NCBI GenBank assembly: GCA_963930655.1
Contig: OZ005607.1
Span: 11,920,874 to 11,984,873 of the forward strand
Length of the DNA stretch: 64,000 bases
From: Myrica gale
Taxonomy: Eukaryota > Streptophyta > Magnoliopsida > Fagales > Myricaceae
Reading direction: 5' to 3'
In this document: piece after piece, positions 23,301 through 34,885 of the stretch
How positions within the stretch are numbered: the stretch's first letter is position 1
Layout: every line of letters begins with the position of its first letter
The notes under the pieces: model-generated
The model's input: the letters and a program-made list of their open reading frames with translations, nothing else
The model's database searches: none
What the model was told of the DNA's origin: nothing
Translations under genes and position numbers: made by a program

Positions 23301-26300
23301 CGACATGAAGCATGTCTCAAAATATGCCACCAGAAGGCGTGCTTTTCTTGGGGACCATGAAATATATTTTTCGAGTTTGTAAACCAAGAATTTAGGAAGT
23401 TTGATCATGCCATGCTCCTTGGAGCGTGATTTGCCATACACTGGTTCTTTTGCATAATTGTTGTTGTCATTTGTTGTTGGCCTTGTGTTGTTACTTGTAT
23501 AAATACTTTTTGTAATGTATTTACAGGAATGCTACCTTGTATATACTTTGAATAACAAGTCTGGAGTTTCATCAATGGTTTTTACACGTACCTGTGATGC
23601 GACGGATTTTGTTGCCCTGATTCTTCGAAATCTTGGATTTAGGGCTATTCCAATTAATGGTAAAATGACGCAGGTACTCTATAGTAGTTTAATTTAACTA
23701 GAAAAATATTGAGTTCTAGAAGCTTTAATGATGTTGATTTTTCATTTTCATCTTCCCTTATCGTCTTTTTTTCTTTTCTTCTTTTTTGAGTTTATTCTTT
23801 CTTTCTTTGCCGATGTTATGTCAATGTTGCAACACCATTTTTGTTGGGCTCTTTTGACAGTCGAAGAGACTTGGAGCCTTGAATAAGTTCAAGGCTGGAG
23901 AATGCAATATTCTTGTCTGTACTGATGTGGCAAGTAGAGGACTTGACATTCCATCTGTTGATGTTGTCATCAATTACGATATCCCCGAGAACCCTAAGGT
24001 TTGACTTTTCTCTTAATAGGCCCCCCATTTCTATGTTTATTTGACATTTCCAGGATATTTCCTTTCTAGATCTATCTTGACTATTAACAGACATGGTAGA
24101 TCTGTTGTGCATTGCAGCCCCTTTAGTATGAAACTTTTATTTATTATAAGAATTTGCTCCATTTTTTCGGGGATTTTAAGAGGTAGCACAAAGATTGCTT
24201 TCCGAAGCAGTTGTACTTCTTTAAACCTTTTGAAAGTTTGAGCCTTCACAATATTGCCCTTTTGAATCTTTGGACTTACCTAAAATTCGTATATTGTTCT
24301 TAACCATTAGACCCTGCAACTTGAAATTTTGCTAGCAGGCTGTTGACTGTATTCTAATTAAGCTCTCTTTTATATTGAGTGGTAGTTTGGTCTTCGTCAG
24401 CTTTCTTTCTTCCGAAAAAGACCTGGAGAGGTTGAATAGTCTTTAGATTGGCCCAAATCTATTTTAACATCTAAGATCAAGAGTATGTGACATTTTGATT
24501 GATGGTAGAAATTTTTTTTTTAAGATTATGTAGATGTTGACTTTTAGGTGTTCCATAGTTAAATAATTTCTGGTTCCTGTTATAGATTTGATTCATGAAG
24601 TGGCAGCTGATATGCCTTCCTGCCCATTTCCACCCATCCCCATTCCTTGGAAATGTCCATTTCTTGCAGGCGATGGTGTCTTAGCATTGTTTTCCTCTTT
24701 TTTATTATTTCCTTAATGTTCTTCTAAAATTTTGGATTTGTCACACTACTTACTGGAGCCATGCATGTAGATTCTCTCTTGTAATTGCTTCTGATATTAT
24801 TCAGATGATAAACTATCAAATGTATTGTGTAAGGAAGCTTTGAGGCTTTAGTTTTGCTTGTTCTATATAGCTTGGTTTGCTAATAACGAGTTTCTGACAG
24901 GATTATATCCATCGAGTAGGAAGAACTGCTCGTGCAGGACGATCGGGCCTTGCAATCTCTTTGGTGAATCAGTATCAGCTGCAGTTCCTTTTACAGATAG
25001 AAAAATTTCTTGGTAGGCAATACATGCAATTATTGTATAGAGAGTTATTGTAAAGTGGGAGTCTCTCAAAAACCAATTCATCTGTTTCAGGAAAGAAGTT
25101 GTCGCCGATTTCATTTCAGGAAGAGGAAGTCTTGCTATTGATGGAGAGTGTCACTGCAGCCAAAAGTATATCCCTAACGGTAAGAACGTATATTAAGGTG
25201 ATATTTTAATGCAAAACAATTTATGAATGACTGAGATCACGACTACTATCCTGTCTGTGGAAGGGTGGGATATAGTTGTGTCTGGTTCATCCCGTATGAT
25301 GTATTGATGGCCTTAGATTTTGTGCAAGTCATTCTACTATATACAGACAATATTGACATAAAAAGAAAAGAACAGAAAATCCAACACTTAGTAACCTTTT
25401 GGAAAACTTCTAGTGTTTACCAATGTTGGTAGAATTTCTGATGTTTCATCATTGGATACATGTTTCTCTAATTATACTGCGTGAGTCTCTGCTATTAAAT
25501 TACAGTGCAACGTAATTTACTTTTGTAGTTATATTGTTGTCGCCAGTTGGGGATTGTTGTCTGATTGTTAATTGTTTCTCAAGGATTCATAAAAAAAAAT
25601 TAATTGTTTTTTAAGGACTTCTTCGAAAATATATTGCAGAAGAAACCTTGGATCCAGTGACCATTTATTATACAAGTAAAGTTGTATGGTTTTAAAGTAG
25701 CAATTATCACTTCCTCTTAAGGGGTTTAGAATCATCATTTAAGGTGGGATCTCCAAACTAACGCGCTGCAGGATTTTTGCGAAGAAAACCAAGAAGAAAA
25801 AAAAAAAGAGAGAGAGGGGAGGTACTTGAGGGTTCTACTGAAGTTTCTCGCATATGTCTTTCCAGAGAACCTGTAAGAATTAAGATGTCAACAAGGATAA
25901 ACCTTCCTTTAGCATTGCATGGCTATCATTCACATGATTAGTGTCCTTGGGATAATTTAATCTATGGCAGTGCGACAATTCTAGGAGGGAGTATTAAACA
26001 TGACTTGACTACGAGCACGAGCAGAAATAACCCTACTTGAAAATCAAGCTATCCAGGCCCAGCATCATACTAATCTACAGGTAGAAAGTGTTCAAGTTTG
26101 AAATCTGTAAATGGAGTCATTTTCGAATGAGAGTTTCACAAGGTCCTATGCCTTGTTATTTGGTTATTTTCCTTTCCTCCCCTCTAGACTCCATAAAATG
26201 GCCATCAAGGTTGCTCCTCGAAATCTTGCAGCTAGAATATCTGCTGTCTTTTCCTAGAGAGATCAAATTCTGGTTTCCATGTTTTCTTACTTAGACTCTT

Positions 26301-27574
26301 TTGGCTAGAATTCCATGATGAACTCCACCAGCTTGGTCACATTACTGCCATTATGACTAGGTTTTGTAAAATTTAATGAGCAAGTTGATATTATTATATA
26401 TATATATATTGTAATACCATGTTTATGCTCTATCTATAGATAGTTCCGGCATTAAGTCGTGGTCATGGACTTTGGTTATGATTTCCTAATAGTTGTTGAT
26501 GTTCTGAAATGTTAGTTAATTTGGGTGTGGGGTGGAAAGTGATTTCTATCAGACTGCATTTGAAATCTTGATTTTTCCCCTCATTTCTCAATTCCTGATT
26601 TACCTTATGGGTTTAGTTTTTCGAATAGGCTTCTTGATCTACTAATGATGTTTAACTTACCAGCGTCCAAGAAATTGCACATACCCTGGAAATTCCTGTG
26701 CCTTGTAGCCTTTCTAGTTGCTTGATTCTCTGTTTGAACTAGTTTAGCTCTAAATGATGTTTAGGCTGGGAATATTCTATCGACTGTATGGAGTAACTTA
26801 AATATTTTACTTCATATAGTTTGGCTTAATTATTCCACTGGTCACCGTGGTATTTCGAAATTGCATACTGGTCCTCAGGTATTTTTCGTCCTAAAAGTAA
26901 TCTTTGTGGAATATTACTATGCAAACACGACCTTTTCTGTCAATTGGTGTCTGCATCTAGATTGCAAAGTCGCAAGTGGCTAACGGGAATACGTCATAAC
27001 CAATTTCATACCTCCACATGTCAATTAAAGTGGTAAAAAAATTAACGAGTGTCACCTCCGCATGATATATTTGATCTAGCTGGGACCTCCAATCTGATGT
27101 AACAGTATACACGGGGTGACACTCATTAATTTTTTACGACTGGGAATGGACACATGGAGGTCTGGTATTAGTTATAATGAGTCTCCATTAGCGACGTAGT
27201 CTTTGCTGTCTAGATGCAGGCGCCAGTTGTTGGAAAGTACTGTATTGGCGTAGTAATATTGCAGAAGGACTACTTTAGGACGAAAAATACCTTGGAGAAC
27301 AGTTTGATATTTGGAAATACTACAGGAATCAATGGAGTAATTAAGCCATGAAGCTTTGCCACTATGTAGTGTACATTTTCTTTCTTTAAGTATATATGTG
27401 CTTTAGCTATTAACCAATCTATTGTCCTCGTTTGGTGGTATCTTATTCTTACAGAGAATCAAAGAATCTGGAGTCCATAAATCGAAAAGGCGGGGACGAG
27501 ACGATGTTGAGGAGGATATTTCCAAGCACATGGGCGTCAAGAATGGGAAGAAGTCTAAGAAGATAAGAAAATGA
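14181..27574 (+). CDS. RH10: DEAD-box ATP-dependent RNA helicase, DDX47/RRP3 (AtRH10-like)
   Basis: Thirteen coding exons join in frame to 460 codons: 14181-14385, 15165-15288, 15475-15544, 17236-17301, 21129-21203, 22514-22633, 22903-22944, 23038-23112, 23527-23673, 23861-23998, 24901-25012, 25091-25179 and 27455-27574, all GT-AG. Motifs in order: Q motif (GWKNPSKIQ), I (AQTGSGKT, about residue 76), Ia (PTREL), GG, Ib (TPGR), II (DEAD, 183-186), III (SAT), IV (VFTRTC), V ([11 protein letters not shown]), VI ([13 protein letters not shown], about 358), then a lysine/arginine-rich tail. Length fits the family (about 450-460 aa). Members unwind RNA in nucleolar 18S pre-rRNA processing. The start at 14181 gives the usual short N terminus. 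Odd points are the 23-residue N-terminal duplication and large introns full of insertions. All catalytic motifs are intact, so it is probably functional. Confidence 0.92.
17432..17530 (-). mobile_element. Short 3' end of a LINE/SINE retroposon
   Basis: A poly(T) run at 17432-17440 followed by GTAAGTAAGGAAAGC reads, on the minus strand, as a poly(A)-tailed retroposon end. Flanks GTACTACC (about 17423) and GCACTACC (about 17525) may be the target duplication with one change. It lies in the fourth coding intron of the helicase gene. Confidence 0.45.
18075..20181 (+). mobile_element. 5'-truncated, dead L1-type LINE (RT and zf-RVT)
   Basis: The sequence enters ORF2 within the reverse transcriptase at about 18090 ([16 protein letters not shown]). 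It continues with a stop at 18259-18261, then the catalytic region at 18334-19014 ([12 protein letters not shown] and FADD box), the connecting region at 19016-19440 in shifted frames, and the zinc-binding RT C-terminal domain at 19441-19826 ([11 protein letters not shown] and [13 protein letters not shown]). It ends with AATAAAATTG and a poly(A) at 20173-20181. The endonuclease and ORF1 are absent. A short GTTATG at 18069 and 20182 may be a target duplication. At least one stop and several frameshifts make it inactive. It is in sense orientation inside the helicase intron 17302-21128. Confidence 0.85.
20206..20916 (-). mobile_element. ORF-less LINE-derived retroposon with 15-bp target duplication
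   Basis: Perfect direct repeats TGCAATGCAACTTAG at 20206-20220 and 20902-20916 flank a 681-bp insert. On the minus strand the insert begins with a CT-rich leader and ends with a poly(A) (T run at 20221-20229). No RT or ORF1 domain is present; the overlapping open frames are GC-rich, low-complexity leader/3'UTR sequence. Its tail, ...TGTTTGCTTAG then A-run, also occurs at about 47500-47517. It is inserted just 24 bp beyond the poly(A) of the LINE at 18075-20181. Confidence 0.8.
26823..27347. mobile_element. 525-bp foldback element (long terminal inverted repeats)
   Basis: Left end GGCTTAATTATTCCACTGG and right end, inverted, GGCTTAATTACTCCATTGA. Similarity runs inward for about 190 bp per arm, including the shared phrase GGTATTTTTCGTCCTAAA. 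The arms could fold into a long imperfect hairpin. No convincing target duplication was seen. It resembles MULE-type MITEs and sits in the last intron of the helicase gene. Confidence 0.7.
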
Positions 27575-27947
27575 ATTTAACAGCCCCGCCTTTTGGAGGT
27601 TGAAAAAGCTTAGGCCGTTTAAACGTGTAGAGGCCTTAAATCAAGGCCCTTATTAGTGGAGTAATTGGCTTATAAGCCGAAGGTCCTAGAGGAGGAGGGT
27701 CCTTGTGTCTTGAAAATGATGGATCTATGGATAATACACGTGTACAGGTCTGCTGAACCGCATGCTTGACATCATCCGTTTCCCTCTTTTTTGGGATGGT
27801 ACGGCAGTACAAGATTTAGAGTTTTTAATGCCAATCCTCAAACTTTCTGCCTTCATATGGGGAAAGCCACCACAAATAGATGTTGCCTTAGAGTTGAGGG
27901 GAACACAGATGGTAAATAGAAGAGATCTCATCTATTAACTACCTGGT
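27575..27947 (+). other. Helicase 3'UTR and downstream sequence
   Basis: Follows the helicase stop codon. No classical AATAAA was found close to the stop. No other coding sequence recognised. Confidence 0.4.
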
Positions 27948-28171
27948 ATGTACTTATGGAGGGGATCTGATAATGTGATAAATTATGAAGGTTCTCTATG
28001 TCACTGGTCTATTGCTCCTCTCATCCAGGATATCAAGTCTCTTTTGGTGGATCATGTTAGTTGCAAGTTTTTTCATTCTTATCGTAGCACTAATATGTTG
28101 GCCCATAACTTATTAGCTAAGTTTGCGGCGAGAAATTTGTTGGGAACATTCCCTCTCTTGAGATTGCTGTG
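27948..28171 (+). mobile_element. RNase H-like fragment of a LINE ORF2
   Basis: A 74-codon frame reads as the C-terminal part of the plant RNase H-like domain (RVT_3) found in LINE ORF2 proteins: a hydrophobic LIQDIKSLL segment, a cysteine/phenylalanine strand, then R-STNMLAHNLLAKFA. There is no catalytic N-terminal half and no start signal of its own. It is a relic downstream of the helicase gene. Confidence 0.6.
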
Positions 28172-29622
28172 ACAACCCCCCTTCCCAGTCTTGGAAGCTG
28201 ATTGTGTATGAATTATTTGCTTTAAGAGAAAAAAAATGACCAAGCTTAAAATATGCTTGAGAAAACTCCATTAGTATTTCAAATCCATATAAGTAGTTGT
28301 GTTTAGTCGGTCAAGTGTTAGAATTTTTTAAGCATAAATGCACCCATGATCTTGTGGTATAAGAAAAGTTATAAATTAGTTATGTGGTAAAGTTTCTATT
28401 AGAAATATATTCTTTTGTTTATCTCCGTCTCTTTCGTTAACGGTAAATACTAATGAACTACAGGATCTATTTGGATACATAACACATTGTGGTTAGTGCT
28501 GACTAGCATTTGCCATTAATAAAATGGACGGACAGAGGACGTGTTTCTAACATAAACTTTATCACAGAAATTAATTTGCAACTTTATTTACTCTTGGGAT
28601 TTGTAACTTTATTATATTGTTGCGTTTACGCCAAGTTTTTACATGCATGCTTTGTGAATTCGTAGCTTGAAGTCATTGATTAGTTGCTTTGGCTGGTAGT
28701 TGGTGACAGAATACAATCGTATGTTGAGTTTTATTATTGGCAATAATTTTAGCAGTGCAGGTGTTCTTATCTTTCTTTTTCATTCTAAGCAAATGACTAT
28801 ATCAATTAGCAATAGAAAATAAGTACAAATGGAGAGACAAATCAAATTACAACATCCTGCCGCCTCACACATAGAGTGGGAAAATAGAGTCAATAAGAGA
28901 TAGTTATATAAGGATTGAGTTTTACATTGGGTTATTACGAGGTAGAGTTAGGCGGATTCTAAGGAGTTTCAAATGTAATTTTAACTAGTTCTATTGAAGT
29001 CAAGGTGCAAATGATATTAAATTTTTGATAGCTTATAAAATTCCTTTAATCGACTAGATTCTATAGTTCGTTTGTGTAAAGAGCTCATTAAAACCTCTAC
29101 ATAATTTTACAGAAAAAGTTGGAACATTTTCTAAAAAAAAAATTGAGACTATTGACGTGCACTGTAACGTGGCGAGTTGTGAGGATCAGCGTCGTGCTAA
29201 ATACGTTGTCGCGTGTTGTGGTAGGTTGGTTGGATCCGTTGGTAATTTGGCCGTGCTTCTGCTGTGAGTACGAGATTCGACAGAGAAGGCGTTACTTTGA
29301 AACAAAGTGAAACCCACGTGGTTTTTTAACTAAAGTAAAATTTTAAGAGGGTACAAAATTTATGATTAAAATTCATACATGGAGAATCACCTAACATTCG
29401 TTTAAACACAAAACAACTATGGGATATAGCCATCAAATCTATTTCTTGAAAGATTATATGAATTAATATCTTCTTAAATTTGTTCTTGTATCGATTAAGA
29501 AAGAGAATTTATTGTAAGAAACTATTTAGATGAGTGGGAATTTTTTTAAAATTTATTTACAAACTCCAATAAAATCTACATTACTCTACTAATATTATTA
29601 CATAGCATTAAATATTATAATA
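28172..29622. other. Intergenic AT-rich DNA between helicase and PDI genes
   Basis: No gene recognised. A stretch at about 28770-28880 (TTCTAAGCAAATGAC on the plus strand) weakly resembles a decayed minus-strand copy of the LINE tail seen at 20221. The short frame at 29119-29310 has no family resemblance. Confidence 0.35.
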
Positions 29623-29843
29623 CATGTTCATGGATTGAGATCCTATACAATTCTCTATCCGAATTGCACACTATAATTCAAAAAAAGATAGACACAACAG
29701 TGGACTTTATTATAAGGTCCATGCTACCCGAAATTTTATATGAGCAGATATGAACAACATTAAATGATGTGTTGTTGTGTCTATCTTTCTAATTCTACCA
29801 TACAATTCAAACATAGAATTACATAGGATCTTGATCCATGTTG
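29623..29843. mobile_element. Foldback MITE upstream of the PDI gene
   Basis: Inverted arms of about 85 bp: left CATGTTCATGGATTGAGATC against the inverse of right GATCTTGATCCATGTTGAT, and further in AAAGATAGACACAACA (about 29683) against TGTTGTGTCTATCTTT (about 29773). Total about 220 bp. It ends about 355 bp before the PDI start codon, so it lies in the likely promoter. Confidence 0.7.
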
Positions 29844-30197
29844 ATGCATGATTTAAGCTATCAGATAGCTTAAGATTCGAAATCTCTTTAATTTCTAGCT
29901 TTTTTTTTTTCTACGTCTCTTTAATTTCTAGCTTGAATTAGAAGATTTTGTTTGGTTTAAGATATAGACCAACAAGGGATGTGTATTTTTAGTATTCGCC
30001 AAGCTTTTAAAGCTAAGTCGCCAACGGTTATAATTTCTAAACAAAAACAAAGGGCGTCGTCGAAGCCGGGCCTTTCGTTCAGTGACTCGGTCCTTTGACT
30101 TCATAAAACCTTTAACCCCTGCATGCTCCTCGGTCCTCACTCTCAGATCTCACTCTCTTTGCCTCTCTGCAATCCGTGTTCCGAATTCACCCCCAAA

Positions 30198-33100
30198 ATG
30201 CCGAGTCGACTCGTCCTTTTTCTCTCTGTCATCGCTCTCCTCTTGTTCTCCTCATTCTCTCCAACCCTCTCCAAGAACGTTGTAGACGATGACGAAGACC
30301 TCAGCTTCCTTGAAGAAGTCGACGACCACTCCCACGTCGACCACTCAGATCCGGATCATTTGGATGAATACGCCGCCGATGACAACGATTTCGAGAATTT
30401 GTCCGATTTAGACGATTCGGCCTACGAGGACGAGTACAAGGAGCCGGAAGTGGACGACAAGGACGTCGTCGTGTTGAAGGAGGGGAATTTCAGCGAGTTC
30501 CTGGAGAAGAACCGGCACGTTATGGTGGAGTTCTATGCGCCGTGGTGCGGGCACTGCCAGGCGCTGGCGCCGGAGTACGCTACTGCGGCAACTGAGCTCA
30601 AGGGTGAGGATGTGGCCTTGGCGAAGGTGGACGCGACGGAGGAGAACGAGTTGGCTCAGGAGTACGATGTTCAGGGGTTTCCGACTGTATTGTTTTTCGT
30701 TGATGGGGTTCACAAACCTTACACCGGCCAGCGGAACAAGTAAGTGAAGTTAATTTCGCTATAATTGGGGTCCATCTAGTGTGGTTTTTCTAGGTGTGGC
30801 CCTGTTGGGTTCCTGAGAACCGTTTGAATTGGCACCAAAGAAAAGTGCTTGTTTCAACTAATTGTTTTTTTTACTTAATATGAGACCCAGACACGACGTT
30901 CGATATTTGTGTTTTTTCTCCCCTTCTATCAGTCGGTAAATGAAGAAATGGTATTAATGTTTGTGATTTTTCCGTCCTTTCTTCATGTTATGGATAAATT
31001 CATAAATATTTATTTAGTTTATACTCTTATATGGTTTGTTGGGAGGTAGGTCACTAGATCGAAGCAGTTTGGCTAAGTAGTTATAATTAAAATATATTTA
31101 TAGTGAGGGAGCTTCTTGTTGTTTCCAGTGTCGTCACGTGTGTGACAGGCGGATGACTTTTTGGTTTGAAATTGCAGAGATGCTATAGTGACCTGGATTA
31201 AGAAGAAGATAGGACCGGGTGTACAGAACATAACTACATTGGATGATGCTGAGCGCATATTGACTTCCGAAAGCAAAGCTGTTTTGGGCTACCTCAACTC
31301 TTTGGTGGTAAGTTTTTGTATCTGCATTGTATCACGATTTTTGTTTTCTTCCACTCCTACAACTCAATTTGGCTGTTTACTACATGTTTTCATGATCGTA
31401 GTGGGCTGATGTTCTTTCCTCCCATGCCGTGTTGACTTGCTGAAATGTAAAAGGGATTGGTGATGCTAGAATATTTTCTTTTGTAGCTGTTACTTAAATA
31501 ATACTTTCTCCAGGCTGTGACTAAAAGGTTGGGGAATGGCATAGCCAGTTATCAATGCTGATTCTTGAGAGTTTGTTTTCTTGAGTGAGTAATGATACAA
31601 GCACAAATAGCACCTATAAATCTATCTTATTAAATGGCATAGCAACTTACGAGGCAGAGCTATGCCAGACCTTTTTCAAATATGTTGTAACCAACTAATG
31701 CTCGGGGAACTCTTATTAGATTTAGCATTTTCATTTCATAAACAAGAGGCTAAATTCTTGTCGCAATAAGCTCCTGTAGTAACTGTTGGAATTGGATATT
31801 CCTGTGATTTCATGACCCGCCGTGACCTGTCCTTTTAAAACAGGGTCCTGAGAGTGAGGAGTTTGCCGCTGCTTCAAAGCTTGAAGATGATGTCAACTTT
31901 TACCAAACTGTGAATCCCGATATAGCAAAGCTTTTCCATGTTGACCCTGAAGTTAAACGCCCTGCACTGGTCCTTCTTAAGAAGGAAGCTGAAAAGTTGA
32001 GCTACTTTGGTTAGTTTCTTTACAGTTATCATTGAGGATGTAAATCTCAAATTCAATTTGTTCGGTGCGTGATAACATCCAATTCTTCATTTCTGCAGAT
32101 GGTCAATTTGTTAAATCTGCAATAGCTGATTATGTATTTGCCAACAAGCTTCCATTGGTTACAACTTTTACTAGGGAAAGTGCCCCTGCAATTTTTGAAA
32201 GTCTCATTAAGAGACAGGCAAGTCGGTGCTTGTGTGTGTGTCATATTAAGTTTGACTCAGGATAACGCCTTGTTTAGAGGCTCAGATTTTAACAATTCTC
32301 CCCTCTCCCCCATTCTCAGCTGTTGCTATTTGCCACTTCAAATGACTCAGAGAAGGTTGTCCCAATCTTTAAGGAGGCAGCAAAGTTTTTCAAAGGAAAG
32401 GTATGATAAAAAAAATAAATGTATTCAAATACTGTGATCTTGTGTTAGAGAAGCAGTAGGAAATTGATTTTGTGGAATCAGTCAACTGTATATGAAGAAA
32501 TATTGAAATGCTTTTATGGAGAGTTTCATGTTTGAAAAAAAAATACTAGCCATATGTTTTGTGTTTTTTTTCCCCTTGAGAGGAGCAAAACAAAGAAGGT
32601 GACGAAACACTAAAAACCACTATTTACGAGGCAATAGGGTTCTACCATGGAGTCCTATCAACTTTGTGGAGTTTGTCTTGAATTGAATTAGAGGAAACAA
32701 CCAATTGGATGATTGATCTGGGATCAAGAAGATTGGTGTGGTGAAAGTTAAGAAGGGATTGATGTATGAACGGCATCTGAACTGATTTGTTCTTTCCCCC
32801 TGTGACAGCCACGTCATTATTCTGTACACAAGAAATGAGATCTAGGTGTTCCATCTACTTAATGCGGATATTTTATGGTTAATTGCAGCTTATATTTGTG
32901 TATGTGGAAATGGATAACGAAGATGTTGGAAGGCCTGTTTCAGATTATTTTGGTGTCAGTGGCGATGGTCCCACGGTATTGTTTTCCAAGCCTTCTTCGA
33001 TTCCAATCTTTTCATGTGTATGACCCACACGTGTGCATATCTCCATTCATAGATAGTAACACTTAAAAAAAACGCAGGTTCTCGCATACACCGGAAATGA

Positions 33101-34634
33101 TGATGCCAAGAAATATGTACTTGCTCAGGAAGTGACCTTGGATAACATCAAGGTTAAAACACTCTCCTGGTTCCTGTCTTGCATTGTGTATTGCTGTTGG
33201 CTGGGAATAAAAGTGTGCATGCTTAAGTTGCTTTCTTGTTACCTTTTTTATTTGCTTGGAAGAGGCATGCTTTTAGCTTAACGTTGTGAATGTTTGGTCT
33301 TTCAGGCTTTTGGGGAGGACTTCCTGGAAGACAAGTTAAAACCTTTCTTTAAGTCGGATCCAATCCCTGAGACTGTAAGTTATCTTCATTTTCTAGCTGA
33401 TTGATTTTTTGTTATGGTGCTCTAATCTATATTATATGCTCCGACCAACTCAGAATGATGAGGATGTGAAGATAGTGGTTGGGAATAACTTTGATGAAAT
33501 TGTTCTGGATGAGTCAAAGGACGTTCTCCTTGAGGTATCATCAGAACCCAATCAACTAATATTAGATGAGTGCCATAGTATGGGGCTGATCTTAGTCTAT
33601 GATTGCTTTTCCAGATTTATGCTCCTTGGTGTGGGCATTGCCAAGCACTGGAGCCAACATACGAAAAGCTAGCCAGACATCTACGTGGCATTGAATCACT
33701 TGTTATAGCCAAGATGGATGGAACAACAAATGAGCATCACAGGGCAAAGGTAATACCAAGATAAGATCTTGTGTTGGCGAACAATGAATCAATGCAAATG
33801 ACAACTGGAATAAGTTACTGGCCCTCATACCCCCAAGGGTTTGGTGTGGTGGTAAGGCTTCGGCTTGGGTTCTAACATGTCCCAAGTTCGAGCCCCAACA
33901 TCGCCATTATCGCCCTTGACTTATCTGCTCCCTGGGTTGTGGGGTCGGTCCAGTGGGCCGGGGTTTGTACTTCAGGGTTGGGCCAAAAGGGTCCGGCTTT
34001 GGGGAATTTCCTCGTCATCAAAAAAAAAAGTTACTGGCCCTCATAAAAATAGAAAGTAAAAGATTAGCGCCCAAGATCTCTGTTCCTCATCAAGCAGTAG
34101 GTTCCTGGTTCTCTGCCGATATAGCAAATGTGTGTATGAAAACCTTTTTTAAAACAAGCTGTGATACAGTTTAATGCAGTACAACACCTCTATGTCATAG
34201 TCTATGATGAAAATTTAATCCAAGGGAACATTGTTCTTAGCCAGCTATTCCATTGTTTTTGCAGGCTGATGGCTTCCCCACGCTTCTTTTTTTCCCTGCA
34301 GGAAACAAGAGCTTTGATCCAGTAAGTGGCATTTGATGGTTAAATATATATGTTTTGTCTGTTCTTTTTCGTTTTGGTATGCTTTCTGTTCTGCTTGTGT
34401 AGATATTATGCTCAGTTTGTATTTTTTTTATATAATGAAGAATATTTGGTTCTTTGGTGTCGACAGATTACTGTAGATGGCGATCGTACAGTAGTGGCAT
34501 TCTATAAATTCCTCAAGAAGCATGCATCAATTCCTTTCAAGCTCCAGAAACCAACCTCAACGTCAAATTCTGAGACTTCTGATGTGAATGAGAGCCATGA
34601 GAGCAGCACCGATGATTTGAAGGATGAACTATGA
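30198..34634 (+). CDS. Protein disulfide isomerase, PDIL1-3/1-4 type
   Basis: Twelve exons give 569 codons: 30198-30739, 31178-31307, 31844-32009, 32099-32217, 32320-32400, 32889-32975, 33078-33152, 33306-33374, 33454-33534, 33615-33749, 34265-34321 and 34467-34634. The protein has a signal peptide (about 1-25), an acidic Asp/Glu-rich extension (about 28-88), a thioredoxin a domain with WCGHC at 116-120, b and b' domains, an a' domain with WCGHC at 455-459, and a C-terminal KDEL. This is the plant PDIL1-3/1-4 layout. It would oxidise and isomerise disulfides of secretory proteins in the ER lumen. The start at 30198 puts the signal peptide at the N terminus; an in-frame ATG at 30123 would precede it with a polar segment. 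All introns are GT-AG except intron 4 (GC-AG). Intron 10 holds a SINE. No frame damage was seen. Confidence 0.94.
32218..32319 (+). other. GC-AG intron in the PDI gene
   Basis: The exon ends ...AGACAG and the intron begins GCAAGT, with an acceptor CATTCTCAG at 32319. Joining restores KRQ-LLLFA in frame. CAG|GCAAGT is the strong consensus of the rare but natural GC donors handled by the U2 spliceosome. Confidence 0.85.
33813..34045 (+). mobile_element. tRNA-derived SINE in PDI intron 10
   Basis: A 200-bp insert (33830-34029) is flanked by the 17-bp direct repeat AGTTACTGGCCCTCATA (33813-33829 and 34029-34045). It has an A-box-like GGTGTGGTGGTAAGGC near 33841, a B-box-like AGTTCGAGCCC near 33884, a GC-rich body and a CATC plus poly(A) end. 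This is the structure of a plant tRNA-related SINE transcribed by RNA polymerase III. Confidence 0.85.
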
Positions 34635-34848
34635 GACTCATACTGGCCATCCTAACTGGTAGATATCTTGCATCTGCCATCAGCGTGGTAGAAAAGGAAT
34701 AGTTTTCATATATAAACGAAGACAGAGACTGGAGAAAGAAAATATCGCAATCATCCCCCTTGTTCCTCCCACCACAAAAAAAAAAAGAATGTAGTTAGTT
34801 TAAGTTTTGCATGTGCTATTTATGTTTGGAGGTTTTGCCGAAGGACTT

Positions 34849-34855
34849 AATAAAA
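34849..34855 (+). terminator. Candidate polyadenylation signal of the PDI gene
   Basis: AATAAAA lies 215 bp after the stop codon in an AT-rich 3'UTR. Transcript ends would fall just before the LINE insertion at 34904. Confidence 0.45.
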
Positions 34856-34885
34856 ATCTCTTATCTTTATGGGCATATGTCAGCG

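Noticed and set aside
30123..30197. In-frame upstream ATG for the PDI
   Set aside because: It would put a 25-residue polar segment before the signal peptide; starting at 30198 places the signal peptide at the N terminus as in the family.
33409..33672. 87-codon frame in the PDI gene
   Set aside because: It reads through the intron between exons 9 and 10; the spliced frame differs after 33534.
33830..34029. Functional tRNA gene
   Set aside because: A and B boxes are present but there is no cloverleaf, and the body has a poly(A) tail and target duplications, so it is a SINE.
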